Source: Phragmites australis (lineage: Eukaryota; Streptophyta; Magnoliopsida; Poales; Poaceae). Taken from it: a stretch of DNA of 64,000 nt. Shown here one piece after another: positions 10,430-21,306 of this stretch. Below the pieces are notes generated by a model that was not told where the DNA came from, made no database searches, and saw only the letters and a program-made list of their open reading frames with translations. A program made the translations under genes and the position numbers. Each line of letters opens with the position of its first letter. The first letter of the stretch is position 1. The stretch covers positions 20,181,679 to 20,245,678 of the forward strand of contig NC_084944.1 in assembly GCF_958298935.1 (NCBI RefSeq), written 5' to 3'.

Positions 10430-10625
10430 ACCAACCGGCACTGATACTCAGGGAATCACTGCCGGCCGAATCCTTCAGCTGGCAGTGATAACCCCTTTCA
10501 CTACCGGTCCACGGAGCTGGCAGTGATAGTCTCTGACTATCACTGCCCGTTACCCACTGTCGGCTCCAAAACCGGCAGTGAAGGGGGTTTTGGAGCTGGC
10601 AGTGATGTATTGTTCTGTAGCAGTG
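10430..10625. repeat. CACTA-1 3' subterminal repeats and terminus
   Basis: ATCACTGCCGGCC, CTGGCAGTGATA, CACTGCCCG and ACCGGCAGTGAAG alternate, and the block ends TGTTCTGTAGCAGTG at 10625. The inverted form, CACTGCTACAGAACA, is a CACTA terminal sequence and matches the CACTA-2 end at 28671 except for one base. The left terminus is outside the window. The bases 10211-10429 hold no gene. Confidence 0.85.
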
Positions 10626-10986
10626 AGAAATTCATCCCTTCCATTCCCTGTACTACCAAATGGTCTACACTATACTGAGAGTAAGTAAATTATTTGGCTA
10701 GACCTGTCCCATACTAGGCTTGTGGTTGTACTGTAAACATAGAATGGTCACCCCATACTAGGCTTGTGAGAAGATCTGACCTACTTGGAATACCAAGTCA
10801 AGATGCTCAATATAGGGGAAAGGGTAACCAAGAACAAGGTGATTCGGATGTGCAAGGTACAGTGGAGCCATCACTACGAAGATGAAGCCACTGGGAAAGA
10901 GAGGAAGATCTAAAGACGGAGTTTCCTCATCTCTTCTCCAACCTCTCCAAAACTTGAGGACGATATTCATCCTAAGCGGGTAGGTT
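10626..10986 (+). mobile_element. 3' end of a Ty3/gypsy internal region with polypurine tract
   Basis: No protein is recognised, but the stretch ends in CCTAAGCGGGTAGGTT, directly abutting TGTAACATCC. That is the usual polypurine tract plus LTR start of grass gypsy elements. The left part is missing, presumably displaced by CACTA-1. A short phrase, CCCATACTAGGCTTGTG, occurs twice (about 10709 and 10751). Confidence 0.5.
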
Positions 10987-11586
10987 TGTAACATCCTAAT
11001 TTCAATTTTCAGTAATTAATAAAAAATCCAACAATTAGTAAATAGCAACACTATTTGAGTAAAAATAAAATTATTTTCTAAATTAAATTAATCAATATAG
11101 GTTATATGTTTTGTTGCATTCATGCTAGCTCTGTAGAATGCTTTAGGGTTTTTCCCCTCTTCCTCTCAGCAGTTTCAGTAGAAAAATTATTTAAAAAGTT
11201 CTTATGAAGGTATAGGGCAAAATACCTAAATACCTATTTTCCTAAAACCCTAAAACTCCCTAATCTCTCTTGGGCCCAAATTGTTCTTTACTTTTCTTTC
11301 TCTATTCTTTTATTTGGGACGCAAGCTCCCCCTTTCCCTTGGATTCCAATCCCCTTTCTCTGTAGGCCAAGCCCGAACCAACCTATCTCCCTCCCTTCAT
11401 CCACCCTCTCCTTCCCTCTCCTACCTGGGTCGCCAACCAAGATGGCCCAGCCTCCCCCCGCGGCCCCGCTCCCTCACCCGCTCCTCCCCGCACTAGGCCA
11501 GGCCCAACTCACTTGCCCAACCATGCCTCCCCGCTCTCACCTTTCCCTAGCTGGGTCGGCCCACGCTCGCGCATCAGTCGGGCACC
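10987..11586 (+). repeat. Ty3/gypsy LTR, 5' part (interrupted)
   Basis: The LTR starts TGTAACATCCTAATTTC and runs through an AT-rich then a C-rich zone (CCTCCCTTCATCC and similar) before being cut at about 11587 by a different LTR-like sequence. The segment 28672-29202, which ends in GGGTGTGACA, is a good candidate for its other end. Confidence 0.5.
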
Positions 11587-12477
11587 TGTTACATGCACAA
11601 TATTAATACCACAAGTGCACGGGTCAATTGTAGCACTGCACCCAGAGTATTCCAAGTTATCGTATCCACAAGGATCAACAAGAAAACTTATTCAGGGTTT
11701 ACTTTAAATTATCAATCTAATTCTACTCATGAAAACAAGTTGCATACATGATTTCTATGAGTACGCATAAAGAACTTAAAGAACTAAAAGATAGGTGGGA
11801 TCCCAGCCTTACCTAGATAGATCATTAAGCATCACTACTCCGGTAGCAATTAGTTATGGTTCAAGCATAAAGTACCTGCAAGCATATTTTAGGATTAGCC
11901 CTATTTAAATCCGTTGATCTCCATGTGGTCGTCGCCTAATCGTCCTTGCTTTTCACCTGGCTAGGGTGTCACATAGAAAGGCTAGACAGTTTCCGGTATT
12001 CGCATGATATATAGCAGTGAAGTTACTTCATCAAAGTGCACCTGATTAAATGCTAATTCAACTAATATATCTAATCACCATGATTACATCTAAAAGCTAA
12101 TCGTCTAAACCAGCTCCTAGATGAAGAATTAATCATAAGCATAATAATCAGGAACCAAAGAGAGTATAGGATCACAAATAAGATATATAAAAGCTTAGCA
12201 ACACTTCATAAAGTACAAGATACAATCACCATCATGACATACCTTGATGGCGGAAGAACCGGCTCTGAACCACAATTTAATTAGAGCCTTGCGGTCTAAT
12301 AAGACTGTCTAAATTAGTTCTAAGAACTAGTCCACATAACTAAAGTTGAAGATGGAGGTTGAATTGACAAAGTTGGCTCTCGGCTTGGTTTTCTAAACTT
12401 CCCGACCCACTTCGATGCTTGAGACGTCGAAAGGACCCATCTATTTATAGTTCTAGAGGTCGGTGGCCGCCAGGGGG
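11587..12477 (-). repeat. LTR fragment of a second retrotransposon
   Basis: Read on the minus strand it has a TATA box (CTATAAATAG, about 12442-12451) followed by transcript-like sequence. It ends in TGCATGTAACA, the reverse of TGTTACATGC at 11587. It also holds the conserved phrase CCACAAGTGCACGGGTC (about 11610) seen in many grass gypsy LTRs. No coding sequence; the right boundary is hidden by the next insertion. Confidence 0.4.
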
Positions 12478-14843
12478 TGTAACACCCAGTTTTTCAAACT
12501 TTTACAATATTTAAAATCTTCCAAAATTTAATTCATGTTTAAATAATTAGAATAGAAAAAATCCGATTTTCTAAATTCAAATTAAAATTTGATTAGGTTA
12601 TATATTTTGAAATGTGCATTCCATGCTTGAATAATATGCATTAGGTTTTCTTGGTTTTATGTGAGTGTTTATGTTTTCAAATAAATTTTAGAAGTATTTT
12701 TGAAAGTCTTTTGAAAAGGTTTGGAAATAGGAAAAAGAGAAAACTTAACCCTATTTCTACCCCGGCCCATCTCTCCCTTCCTCTCATGTCATGGATTTAT
12801 AGCATCAAATATTTTCTTAATTTGGATTATTGCTAATTGATTTATCAATTTCCTGGATTAATTTAGCTTTAAAACAAAGCTTAAACGTAATTAGAAAATT
12901 AATTATACTTAACATGAGAGTGATTATTTTTAATGAACATAGCATCAGTTAATAATATTTAAAAAATTGGTTTCACCAATTTTGGACTTACCAAAATTAC
13001 TTATGATTTATTAAAGCCTAAACACATTTCATTTACACAAGAAACATCAGTCCATATTTCATGGCTCCTAGTATTTTTAACATGTAGATCATGATCATAC
13101 AAAGCTAACAAAATTTATTTCACTATTTTTGGAGCTATATGCAATTTATGGTGCATTTTACAACTTTTCAGCCGATTTATGTGTTGTACAAAAATTCTAT
13201 TTTGCATTTTCTCTGAATTAACTGGAAACTAAAAAGCCCTAAATCCTTTTGGCACTCACAGCCGGGTAGTCACTCTCATGAGCCAGTGGGACCGGGGCCT
13301 CATTTCACCGGGTCAGATTTTGACCCCGGTCATAATCAACGAGAGGGGGCCGGCAGTCGGAGGTGCCTGAGCGGCTCGGTGCGGGCTCGCCGGCGGCGAG
13401 GGCGCGGCGGCGCTTGACCGGGGAGGCATGGCAGGAGGTGTAGCGCATCGCGGGGAGCAGGTCTGAGAAAGGCCCGGCCCGTGGGCCTGGCCGGAAGATG
13501 GCCAGCGGCGACGCAACGGGGCGGCGACGGCTCGGTAACTGCAGACGGCCACGCCGGCAACAATCCAAGGACGATGCGATGCGAGCAAAAGCATGTGCGA
13601 GGCTCTGGGAAGCTCACCCTGTGCTTATCTGGGAGGGAGGAGCTAGCGAGGCGCCGGTCGATGGAGAAGGCTTCACTGCGGCGGAGAAAAGGGAGGTGGA
13701 CGGCGGCGCGCGCACGCGGAGAAGAGGAAGGAGAAAGGAACCCGGTTGGCAAGGGGTGGCTACAGGTTCAGTGCACCACAAGGAATCCAGCCAAGGGGTC
13801 TAAGGGTCGAGGGCCCGGCTGCGGCTCGGCCGGCGACGTGCGCAGAGGGGTGTCGACGCATGGTCGCGCGAAGAGAACCACGCCGACGGTGGGCCGAAAG
13901 TGAAAAGGCACCCGCGAAAGGAAGAGGGGAGCGAGGAGAAGCTCAACGTGGTTGGGATTGGACAACGGAGCAGTGACGCGGTAGTTCGACTGCGAGATGC
14001 GGCGTAAGACACCGGAGTTGGGGAAGAATGCGTCGACGCACGGAATCCTGACGGGAAACCGAGGGGGCACGCGTGGAACTCGATGGCGGGGTGGTGGGCG
14101 ACCTCCTTCCTCACTTCTCCGGGCTTGGGGCTCACTGATTGGGGCTCGGGCACAGCGAATTTGGCCGGTGGGTTGCTGCTCTGTGCTCTGTGCTTAGCTC
14201 GGCCGAGTGAGCGGGTCTAGCAAAGAGAGAGAGAGAGCAACGAGAGGGAGATAGAGACTGAGAGAGGGAGAGGATAAGGGCGGCAGTCGATCTCTCCCAA
14301 AGCAGCTCGTTGGCCATCCTCCGAAGTCAACAAAGCCGGCCGGCAGAGAGAAGAGAGGATTACGGTGGCCCATGAACAGTGACCGACATGAAACAAATAT
14401 CCCATCTCATCCTCTCTGATCCAAACGAAAGTCTTCCAATGGTCTAAAAATTGTGGGAATTTTTTTGTTGGATTCTATAAACCATGAGAAACTCATTTTA
14501 ACTTGTTTGAGCTAAAAATCCTGAGCCAAAATTGAATTAAATTTCTTTAAAAATGCAACCTTTTCTAACTTGCACAGATTTTTAAGGCTTCAAATTAAAT
14601 CCCAAAAATTTGAAAAAATTCACTGATATTCTTTATATGACATGGACTAGTTCATAAAATTATTTCTAACTCTATGTTACATAGCAAATTTGTGAGTTCT
14701 TTCACAAGGTGCCACTTATAATTAAAGTTAACAATTTATGTTTAATTTTTAATTGCATTAATTACTTGCTCAAAACTTGAATTATGATGCTAATGATGCT
14801 CATGAATGCTTAATGATAGGATTAAGGATTTTGGGCTGTCACA
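12478..14843 (+). repeat. LTR-like block, possible solo gypsy LTR
   Basis: It starts TGTAACACCCAG and ends GGGCTGTCACA, the paired ends typical of a grass gypsy LTR, with a GC-rich centre (13240-14350) between AT-rich arms. No internal region follows, which suggests a solo LTR. I see no matching 5-bp duplication (GGGGG on the left, TGGCG on the right). The many overlapping frames in the GC-rich centre look like composition effects, not genes. Confidence 0.45.
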
Positions 14844-15195
14844 TGGCGCCACTGGTTCTGTTTTCTTTAGATGTTTTCCTCTTCGATATATGTATGTTTT
14901 ACGTTAGACAACACCATGTCTTTTTTTAATTTATCAACATGTAACCTTTGAGCTCTTGTTTAATCTTGATGTTGTGATACACATATTGGTAAAGATATGT
15001 GTCGATAATAACTTTCTTGGAATTATCAAAGCACACATATCGGGACTGCCGGGGTAGGATTCATTTGAATCAGTAGTGGCTATGATTGTTATAGTGATGT
15101 GTGTTAGCACGTGGCGCGTCGTGAGACAGATGTGTGCTAGCTCTCATCTTATTAATTGATCGTCCTAATGATTAATCCGAATACTATTTGGACAG
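14844..15195. other. Unassigned stretch before the CACTA-2 coding remnant
   Basis: It starts TGGCGCCACTGG, which resembles a primer binding site, but nothing else supports that. A GACAG acceptor-like end at 15191-15195 precedes the TNP2 remnant, so part of this may be a TNP2 intron. Confidence 0.25.
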
Positions 15196-16121
15196 GTCCT
15201 GACAGTTGCATTGCCCAAGGGTGGACTACGGAGGAGATCATTGAGTTTTGCATTGACTACATGAAACTGAACGTGATTGGTGTGCCCATATCTCGCTTTG
15301 AGGGGAGGCTAAAGGGGAAAGGGACGATAGGTCATACTTCAATCCATATCAAAGATCGTGTTTCATTCACTCAAGCACATTTCAGTTCTGCAACAATCAG
15401 TTATAGTGGGCCTGTATGTCAATATGCACGTGAGCATGCTACGCTCCACAATCCAACGAAGTCAGAGGATTGGATCACAAGAGGGCACAGAGATAATTTT
15501 GGTAATTGGTTACGTAAACACATGATGGGTAAGGGTACCGGCAATGCTCTGTTGGAACTGCTGGCTAATGACCTGTCAACTACGATTAACACATTCCAAG
15601 CATACGAGATTAATGGCTATACATTTTATACGAGAGCACAAGACAACAAGAGCACTAACCAAAATAGTAGTGTCCATATTAATGCCTATAATCGTGCTGG
15701 CAATAGAGAGACCTATAGATTCATAGAGGAAATTTGGGAGCTTGAATATGGTGAGTTTAGGGTCTCTTTGTTTTGGTGCCAATAGGTCAAACTCCTATGG
15801 AGAGTCAAGGTCGACAAGTACGGTATGACTACTGTGGTCCTCAAACTCATCGGATAAAGAGAAGAACCATTCGTGCTTACTAAAGATGTTGTACAAGTCT
15901 TCTATGTAAAGGACCCGGACCTAGTTAATAAGGAGGAGCGTCACGTGGTTCTTCAAGAAAAAAGAAAGATTGTCGGTGTTAAGGATATTGTCGACGAAGA
16001 AGACTATGATAAACTCGACGACCTGCCTCCTTTTGGACATAATGTCGAATTGCCTCTCATTGATGATACTGAGAAAGCTACCTACATACGCTGCGACCAT
16101 AACGAAGCATTAATCATTTAA
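15196..16121 (+). pseudogene. C-terminal TNP2 transposase remnant of CACTA-2
   Basis: The same frame gives CIAQGWTTEEIIEFCIDYM (end of DUF4218), then GRLKGKGTIG and SFTQAHF, then a DUF4216-like part with YEINGYTFYTRAQDNK, EIWELEYG and VDKYGMTT, ending NVELPLIDD and CDHNEALII before a TAA. It is colinear with 2140-3041 of CACTA-1. Stops occur at 15783 (where CACTA-1 has Trp) and near 15857. Everything upstream in the transposase is absent, so this copy is truncated or rearranged. Confidence 0.85.
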
Positions 16122-16320
16122 TGAACGCAGCTGTCATGTATTTGCTGAAATTTGTATAAATTTAGGATAAGCTTTAATTTTTATCGAGGATATGTATGGA
16201 TGATGTAAGAATATGCTTTAATTTATATCGAGTGCATGTATGGAGTAATAATATGCTTTAATTTATATTTAGATGGTATATATAGACTAGAGGTTCAAAA
16301 CTAGTTGTTACCCAACTACT
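16122..16320 (+). repeat. 3' flank of the TNP2 remnant with short direct repeats
   Basis: The phrase ATATGCTTTAATTTATAT recurs around 16210 and 16250, with a weaker copy near 16170, each followed by a 'GCATGTATGGA'-like or related segment. This is probably untranslated 3' sequence. Confidence 0.35.
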
Positions 16321-16985
16321 CATATTTTTTGTAAACACTGGACGATCCAACGTGCACAAGCTCCAAACACCGGACCATCCGGTGTGCAACATCCACCCAA
16401 AACTAGCCGTTACTAGCAATGAATCCTCCGGCGAAGCCTCCAATACATACGACAGACCATCTGGCGTGTATGAGCCCATGTTCCATTGAACCAAAAGAAT
16501 TCCTCTTTTGAAAAATACTCTGGTGTTGCCAACTTCGTGAATGCCGGACCAACTGGTGTGTACAAGAGCACTGAGATAAAAGCTCCGACGTACAACACAT
16601 TCATCGCCGGACCATCACACGCCGCTCCTCCTCGACGCGCCACCCCGCAGCATCCTCCCCAACACGTCATCTCCTCCCTGACGTGTCGCCTCCTCCCCAA
16701 TGCGCCGCTCCTCCTCAATGTGCCGCCCCACAGCGTCCTCCCCGACACGCTGCCTCCTCCCCGACGTTCCTCCCCGACACGCCGCCTCCTCCCTAATGTT
16801 CCTCCCCGACATGCCGCTCCTCCTCCCAATGAGCCGCTTCTCCTTGACGCGCCGCCCCGCAGCCTCCTCCCTGACGCGCCGCCTCCCCCCTGATGCTCCT
16901 CCCCGACACGTCACCCCGCAGCCGGCCGCCGCCGCCTCCTCCCGACGCAACCCGGACGCCGGCTCCTCTCGACGCAAAAAAGGTT
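16321..16985. repeat. Diverged CCGGACCATCCGG-type repeats followed by C-rich minisatellite
   Basis: From 16330 to 16620 the motif GGACCATCCGGTGTG recurs in decaying forms (about 16338, 16370, 16452, 16541, 16607). From 16620 to 16975 short units like CCTCCCCGACACGCCG repeat many times with variation. Open frames on both strands here are low-complexity and I do not regard them as genes. Confidence 0.6.
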
Positions 16986-19190
16986 ATGCTTAGAGGGATC
17001 TAAGATAGCTCATAAAGAAAAGAAAACTTACTTTGTAATTACTCCAATGTCATGAATGAGTTACTTTGTTATTCTGTGATTGTATGGATTGCCCGGTAAC
17101 TTCAACCAAATGGATTCTTCAATATCAGTTCGATAAGTTCAATGCATCGTTCAGTTCAGTAGTTTTTCTTCCGTCAAGGAAATATTTAAGAATACTGTCT
17201 GAATCCCTTCTTCTCTCATGTAATGTCATCTCTTATCCCATGTTAAATTTATAATGAAAAGACATAAAAATTACTCAAATGATGTCGGGAAAAACAAATT
17301 ACAAAATAAACACTCCCAGAAGCTAGTAATATGTAAAAAATGACTAACAGGACCGATAACCAATGGTATGGACCATTGCATTAATCCTCTCTTATGCTTG
17401 AATCTGGAGCAACTTCCTAGTCAAATACTCCCTAAATCAAACATATACTAAATTAGTAAATCCATTTATAGTTGGGGAAAGTTAAACACAAGAACACTAG
17501 ATCAAATAAGATAGACCGCCAGAGCGGGAAAAAATGAATAGTGAAACTGTAAATCATGTCATGGAAGTAAGTTTGAAACAATAGTATCAATTGAAGACCA
17601 AGTATAGAAAGTATTGGATATATATCGTTTACATCGTTACATGGAGCACAAACATTTAAATGGATTCAACATTGGATATTCGGTTTGAAAAGTGTAGAGC
17701 CTGGAAGATTGCATGCATTTTTTTCTTAGGCTGACGTCATCTCTAACTTGTATTTTTTTATAGATGAAACTCACAATCTATGTACAGTTACAAAATCCTT
17801 GCACGTATGCTTATTTTCTGGAGACTAGAAAATGAAATTTGCTATTTTTCTCTTTAATTCATGCTCCATTCAAAAAAGTGTTTCGGGATATGTGTACTCT
17901 AAAGTTTTAGACCTTGTCTACCAACTTCTCTATGAACGTTTTACACATTGGCATGTGAACAATATAGGTTTGTGTGGAAAAGTACTTTCATATATTAATT
18001 TTTTAGTGCACTATACAAATAGTGGAGACTGTGAATAATTTTTTGGTAGTTTCATATATTAAGAAGATTGTCAATTGTTTTGGAGGAAGTAGATATGGAG
18101 AAAGATGCATGCATATAAGTATTCCCTCGTGCTTTTTTTTCTTGAGAAGGCCCCATAACATTTATGTGTTTAATATACGAGCACTGGCAGAAGGTTTAGT
18201 AGATCAAGGTAAGGTGGGTGGTGGCCACTTTCAAATTTGGAAGCCATTAATATATATGTTGTACAACTGAGTATTCTTTGGCTAATTGATGGCCTTGATT
18301 TATTCAACGATATAGTCGACATTCTTCTTAAATAATTGATGGCCTTTGAAAACTAATCCTATCAAGTTAAGTGAGTGAACTTGTGACGATAAATCTCTAC
18401 AACTGAAAAATTTTATGTCAAATTGAGTGACTATAATAAATATATGTATCCTAGTAATTAGGAAATTAAAGATAAAGTTAAACTCTGCATAACATTGTAT
18501 GGTCATGGGCACTCGAGAACTTTCTTTGTAATTAGTTGTTATAACCCTAATTGGCTATCCGCCGGTCTTCCCTTATTCAGCGGTTTTGCTCCCCGCCGCC
18601 CATGAGAACTTAAATTGGCACTTTCTTATTTTTCTTTAGATGGTTATATCAGCTTCAGACAATTATTTGTACATATCAGATATTTGCATATGCAGTTTCT
18701 TTCATCAGAAGGCCGTATCATCTTTACATAATTTATACTTTTGACGAAGTGAAAGGTCTACTGTATATGACAGTACGTGTTCATCCTATAGTTCAGCTCA
18801 AAGGAAAGATTAAAACGAATACTGCGAGTTGTATTTTACTTTAGACCATAGCTCCAAAATCCAGATCCGACTGGCAGATCAATCTGGTCAGATACAGAAA
18901 TCTGGTGGGATCTGGTTTGCCGTCCTAGAAAGATTAGTTTTATATATTACCCGGCATAGAGTTTCCATATTGCTTCACTAATATTGAATCGAAACTTATA
19001 TGCATAGGGGGTATAGAGGGAAACACAAACTTTAACAGGATTCTGCATTCCATCTTGTAGACAATAAAAGCAACTATTTCATTATGCAATGAAAACAAAC
19101 CAAAGGCAACAACTGAATTTTGTTATGGTACCACCACTATTGAGACAAATTATCAATTCGTTCAACGAAATCTAAACTATAAAGACGCGA
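16986..19190. other. No gene recognised (2.2 kb, AT-rich)
   Basis: There is no recognisable coding domain, terminal repeat or RNA gene on either strand. Short frames are scattered and lack conserved motifs. Confidence 0.4.
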
Positions 19191-20260
19191 ATACATTTGG
19201 TGTCGAGCACTCCATCCAACCCTCCGGATCTAATCCAATGCCCCCTTCCCTCCCACCACATTCTGCCCCAGTCTGTTTTGTACCTCCTTTTCTCTCACCT
19301 AATAAAAAACCAGAATAAACCTATCCGAACAAAAAAAAAGGGCCAAATTTGCACTTTACTGCCGGCCCGATCGAAAACGTAGTCTAGGTCTCATTCAAAC
19401 GCATTCCAAGCCGCCAGCCGCAACCGTGTACCTCCCTTAATTGCTCGCCGCCTCCGTGCGCCGGGCGGTCGACGCCACCATCCCTACGCGGCCCCGCTCC
19501 GCCGCCTCCGCCACCGCATAGATCTAGCCATGCCGTTGTCATCCGAAGGCTGCTGCCCATCGCGACTCCACTCGAAAGTCGTCGCTGCCGCTCGAAGGGG
19601 CGCCGCCTTGCCGTCCGTAGGGCACCAGAGTGTTGCCCGTTAGCCGTCGGTGCGCCCAATTTGGGCTGCTACCATGTCCGGCAACCGTCTTGACTAGCAC
19701 CATCGCCATCGTGCCCCGATCCAATGAAGGGGTCGCCGGTGGCGTAATCCTGCTAGGCTGCCTGGGCTGTGCGCCACACCTGGGGGCTGCCGTGCTGCCG
19801 CTGCATCTGATGGGCCCATTGGACGGGAGCCATGGATGACGCCGCTCTAGGGATGACTCGAGTCGCCGCCCCTTCGGCTGTTCAGGCCGCCGCCGAGAGG
19901 ACGCGTGGCGTGGACCGCGCCTAAGGGTGCGGGCTACCGCCGCAGACGTTGGGCGACGCTCCAGGCTAAGTGTCGTGTCGGACAGGTCGTCGCGCGCCGG
20001 ATGGCACCGTTGGCGCGGGTGGGTTGGCCTGGCGTGGTACAATCCGGCGGCGACGATGGCGCCAATGGCAGGGAGCGCGGTGGCACAGGAAGGAGCATAT
20101 CTCTTCTTGCCTCCCGCGACACCTCCGTTTCCATGGAGGGAGAAGCAGCGGCAAGCCCTGCTTCTGCACTCCCTGACAACGGCAGCCATGGCCGGCCGGT
20201 CGCCGGGAGCCGCGTGGTAACAACTAACTGCAGAGAGGAGGCGCGGGGATGTACTTGAAT
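19191..20260. other. GC-rich island, first-exon-like, coding status unclear
   Basis: A sharp rise in GC content from about 19370 to 20260 is followed by T-rich sequence that looks like a plant first intron (20270-20450). Long frames exist on both strands (the longest on the minus strand, about 216 codons), but they are Arg/Pro/Ala-rich and show no domain I know. It could be the 5' end of a plus-strand transcript or of a dead gene. Confidence 0.35.
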
Positions 20261-20460
20261 GTACCGTTCTCGTCTTGCCTCCCTCGTCAGTTGTTTCATT
20301 TGTGTTTGCTCTCTGCGTGCGGATTGGTTTAGTTTTCTTTTGTTTGCGTTTGGCTATCTTTTTGTTCTTGGAGGAAATGCAATTTCTTCTTCTTCATTCC
20401 GATCTGTTTGCACATGGTGGGGTTAAGCTTCCCATCATGTTGACATTTTTGGATCATCAT

Positions 20461-20612
20461 TCGCTCCTGTTCATATGCTGGTGTGCTTGGATGATTCCTT
20501 GAAAATGAATTAAAGAAAGTTTTGCCCATATGGTTTTCGCTCCTGTTCATATGCTGGTGTGCTTGGATGATTCCTTGAAAATGAATTCAAGAAAGTTTTG
20601 CCCATATGGTCT
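20461..20612 (+). repeat. 76-bp tandem duplication
   Basis: A unit beginning TCGCTCCTGTTCATATGCTG occurs at 20461 and 20537 and is almost identical through CCCATATGGT. It is a recent local duplication. Confidence 0.9.
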
Positions 20613-20913
20613 TGCTCTTCTTCGTTCTGATGATTTCTTTTAGTTCACGATGATTAGAATTGTGTCTCTCTTCTCTTATCAAAATGCCATTCGATTTTCA
20701 TTGCTGTGATTGTGATGTTCTGTTATGAAATCCTTTGCATGCTGAATTTGCTTTGGCCTCATTAATGAGGCAAATATCGTCTTGAATCTTATGGCTTCAG
20801 CCTTGTATTGGTTTTACCTTATTTGCAGGAAATAAATTTGTAATATTGATGAGCAATCGTGTGTGTTGTCTGTTATGACATACATTCTGCAGAATCTGAC
20901 ATGATATCATGCA

Positions 20914-21306
20914 TTAATTTTGCAGGATAAAAAAGTCAATCCGTTTCGTCCTGCCGAGACCATGATCTCGCCATCGAAGCATACGCTGGATCTCTGTGGC
21001 AGGAACCATCATGTTGCAATACATAAACTCTGTATGAGTTATTTTGTTGATATTCTCATCATTGTTCCAAAGTAAGTATTCAAGCCTAATCAAGTGAAGT
21101 TCACGAAGAATCCTGTCAGCTATCAGCAATTTTACATGCTTGGTGTGAGGTAGAAGGATGAGCTCTCCACTGCTTTTGGCTTCTTTGCTATTTTTTAGGA
21201 TTGACAGGGCAATATTGAAATGCTTAAAAGCACTCTCTTTGCAATCTAATGAAAGGGACAGACAGCCTTGCAGCCAGAAGAAGCAAATCCAGAACTCATA
21301 ATTCAT
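20914..21306 (-). CDS. Unrecognised 130-codon frame, possible exon or gene fragment
   Basis: The minus-strand frame contains ESAFKHFNIALSILKNS, then ELILLPHTKHVKLLIADRI and LHLIRLEYLLWNNDE, which look like alternating amphipathic helices of TPR type. I do not recognise the family. On the plus strand the same DNA has an acceptor-like TTTGCAG before 20926 and a donor-like GTAAGT at 21071, so it could instead be a plus-strand exon of the transcript suggested by the GC island. Coding status is uncertain. Confidence 0.25.
   Translation of the reverse strand: MNYEFWICFFWLQGCLSLSLDCKESAFKHFNIALSILKNSKEAKSSGELILLPHTKHVKLLIADRILRELHLIRLEYLLWNNDENINKITHTEFMYCNMMVPATEIQRMLRWRDHGLGRTKRIDFFILQN

Noticed and set aside
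13305..14405. Many overlapping long frames on both strands
   Set aside because: They fall in the GC-rich centre of an LTR-like block, are Arg/Pro/Ala-rich and carry no domain; open frames are expected from the composition.
12478..14843. A complete LTR retrotransposon
   Set aside because: Only one LTR-like unit with no internal genes and no matching target duplication was found.
14844..14860. TGGCGCC as a retrotransposon primer binding site after the LTR-like block
   Set aside because: No internal retrotransposon region follows and the bases match only the first few positions of a tRNA complement.
16413..16993. Proline-rich and arginine-rich frames on both strands
   Set aside because: They are direct products of the short C-rich repeat array.
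19539..20189. 216-codon minus-strand frame
   Set aside because: GC-rich low-complexity composition with competing frames on the other strand and no domain; kept only as an unclear GC island.
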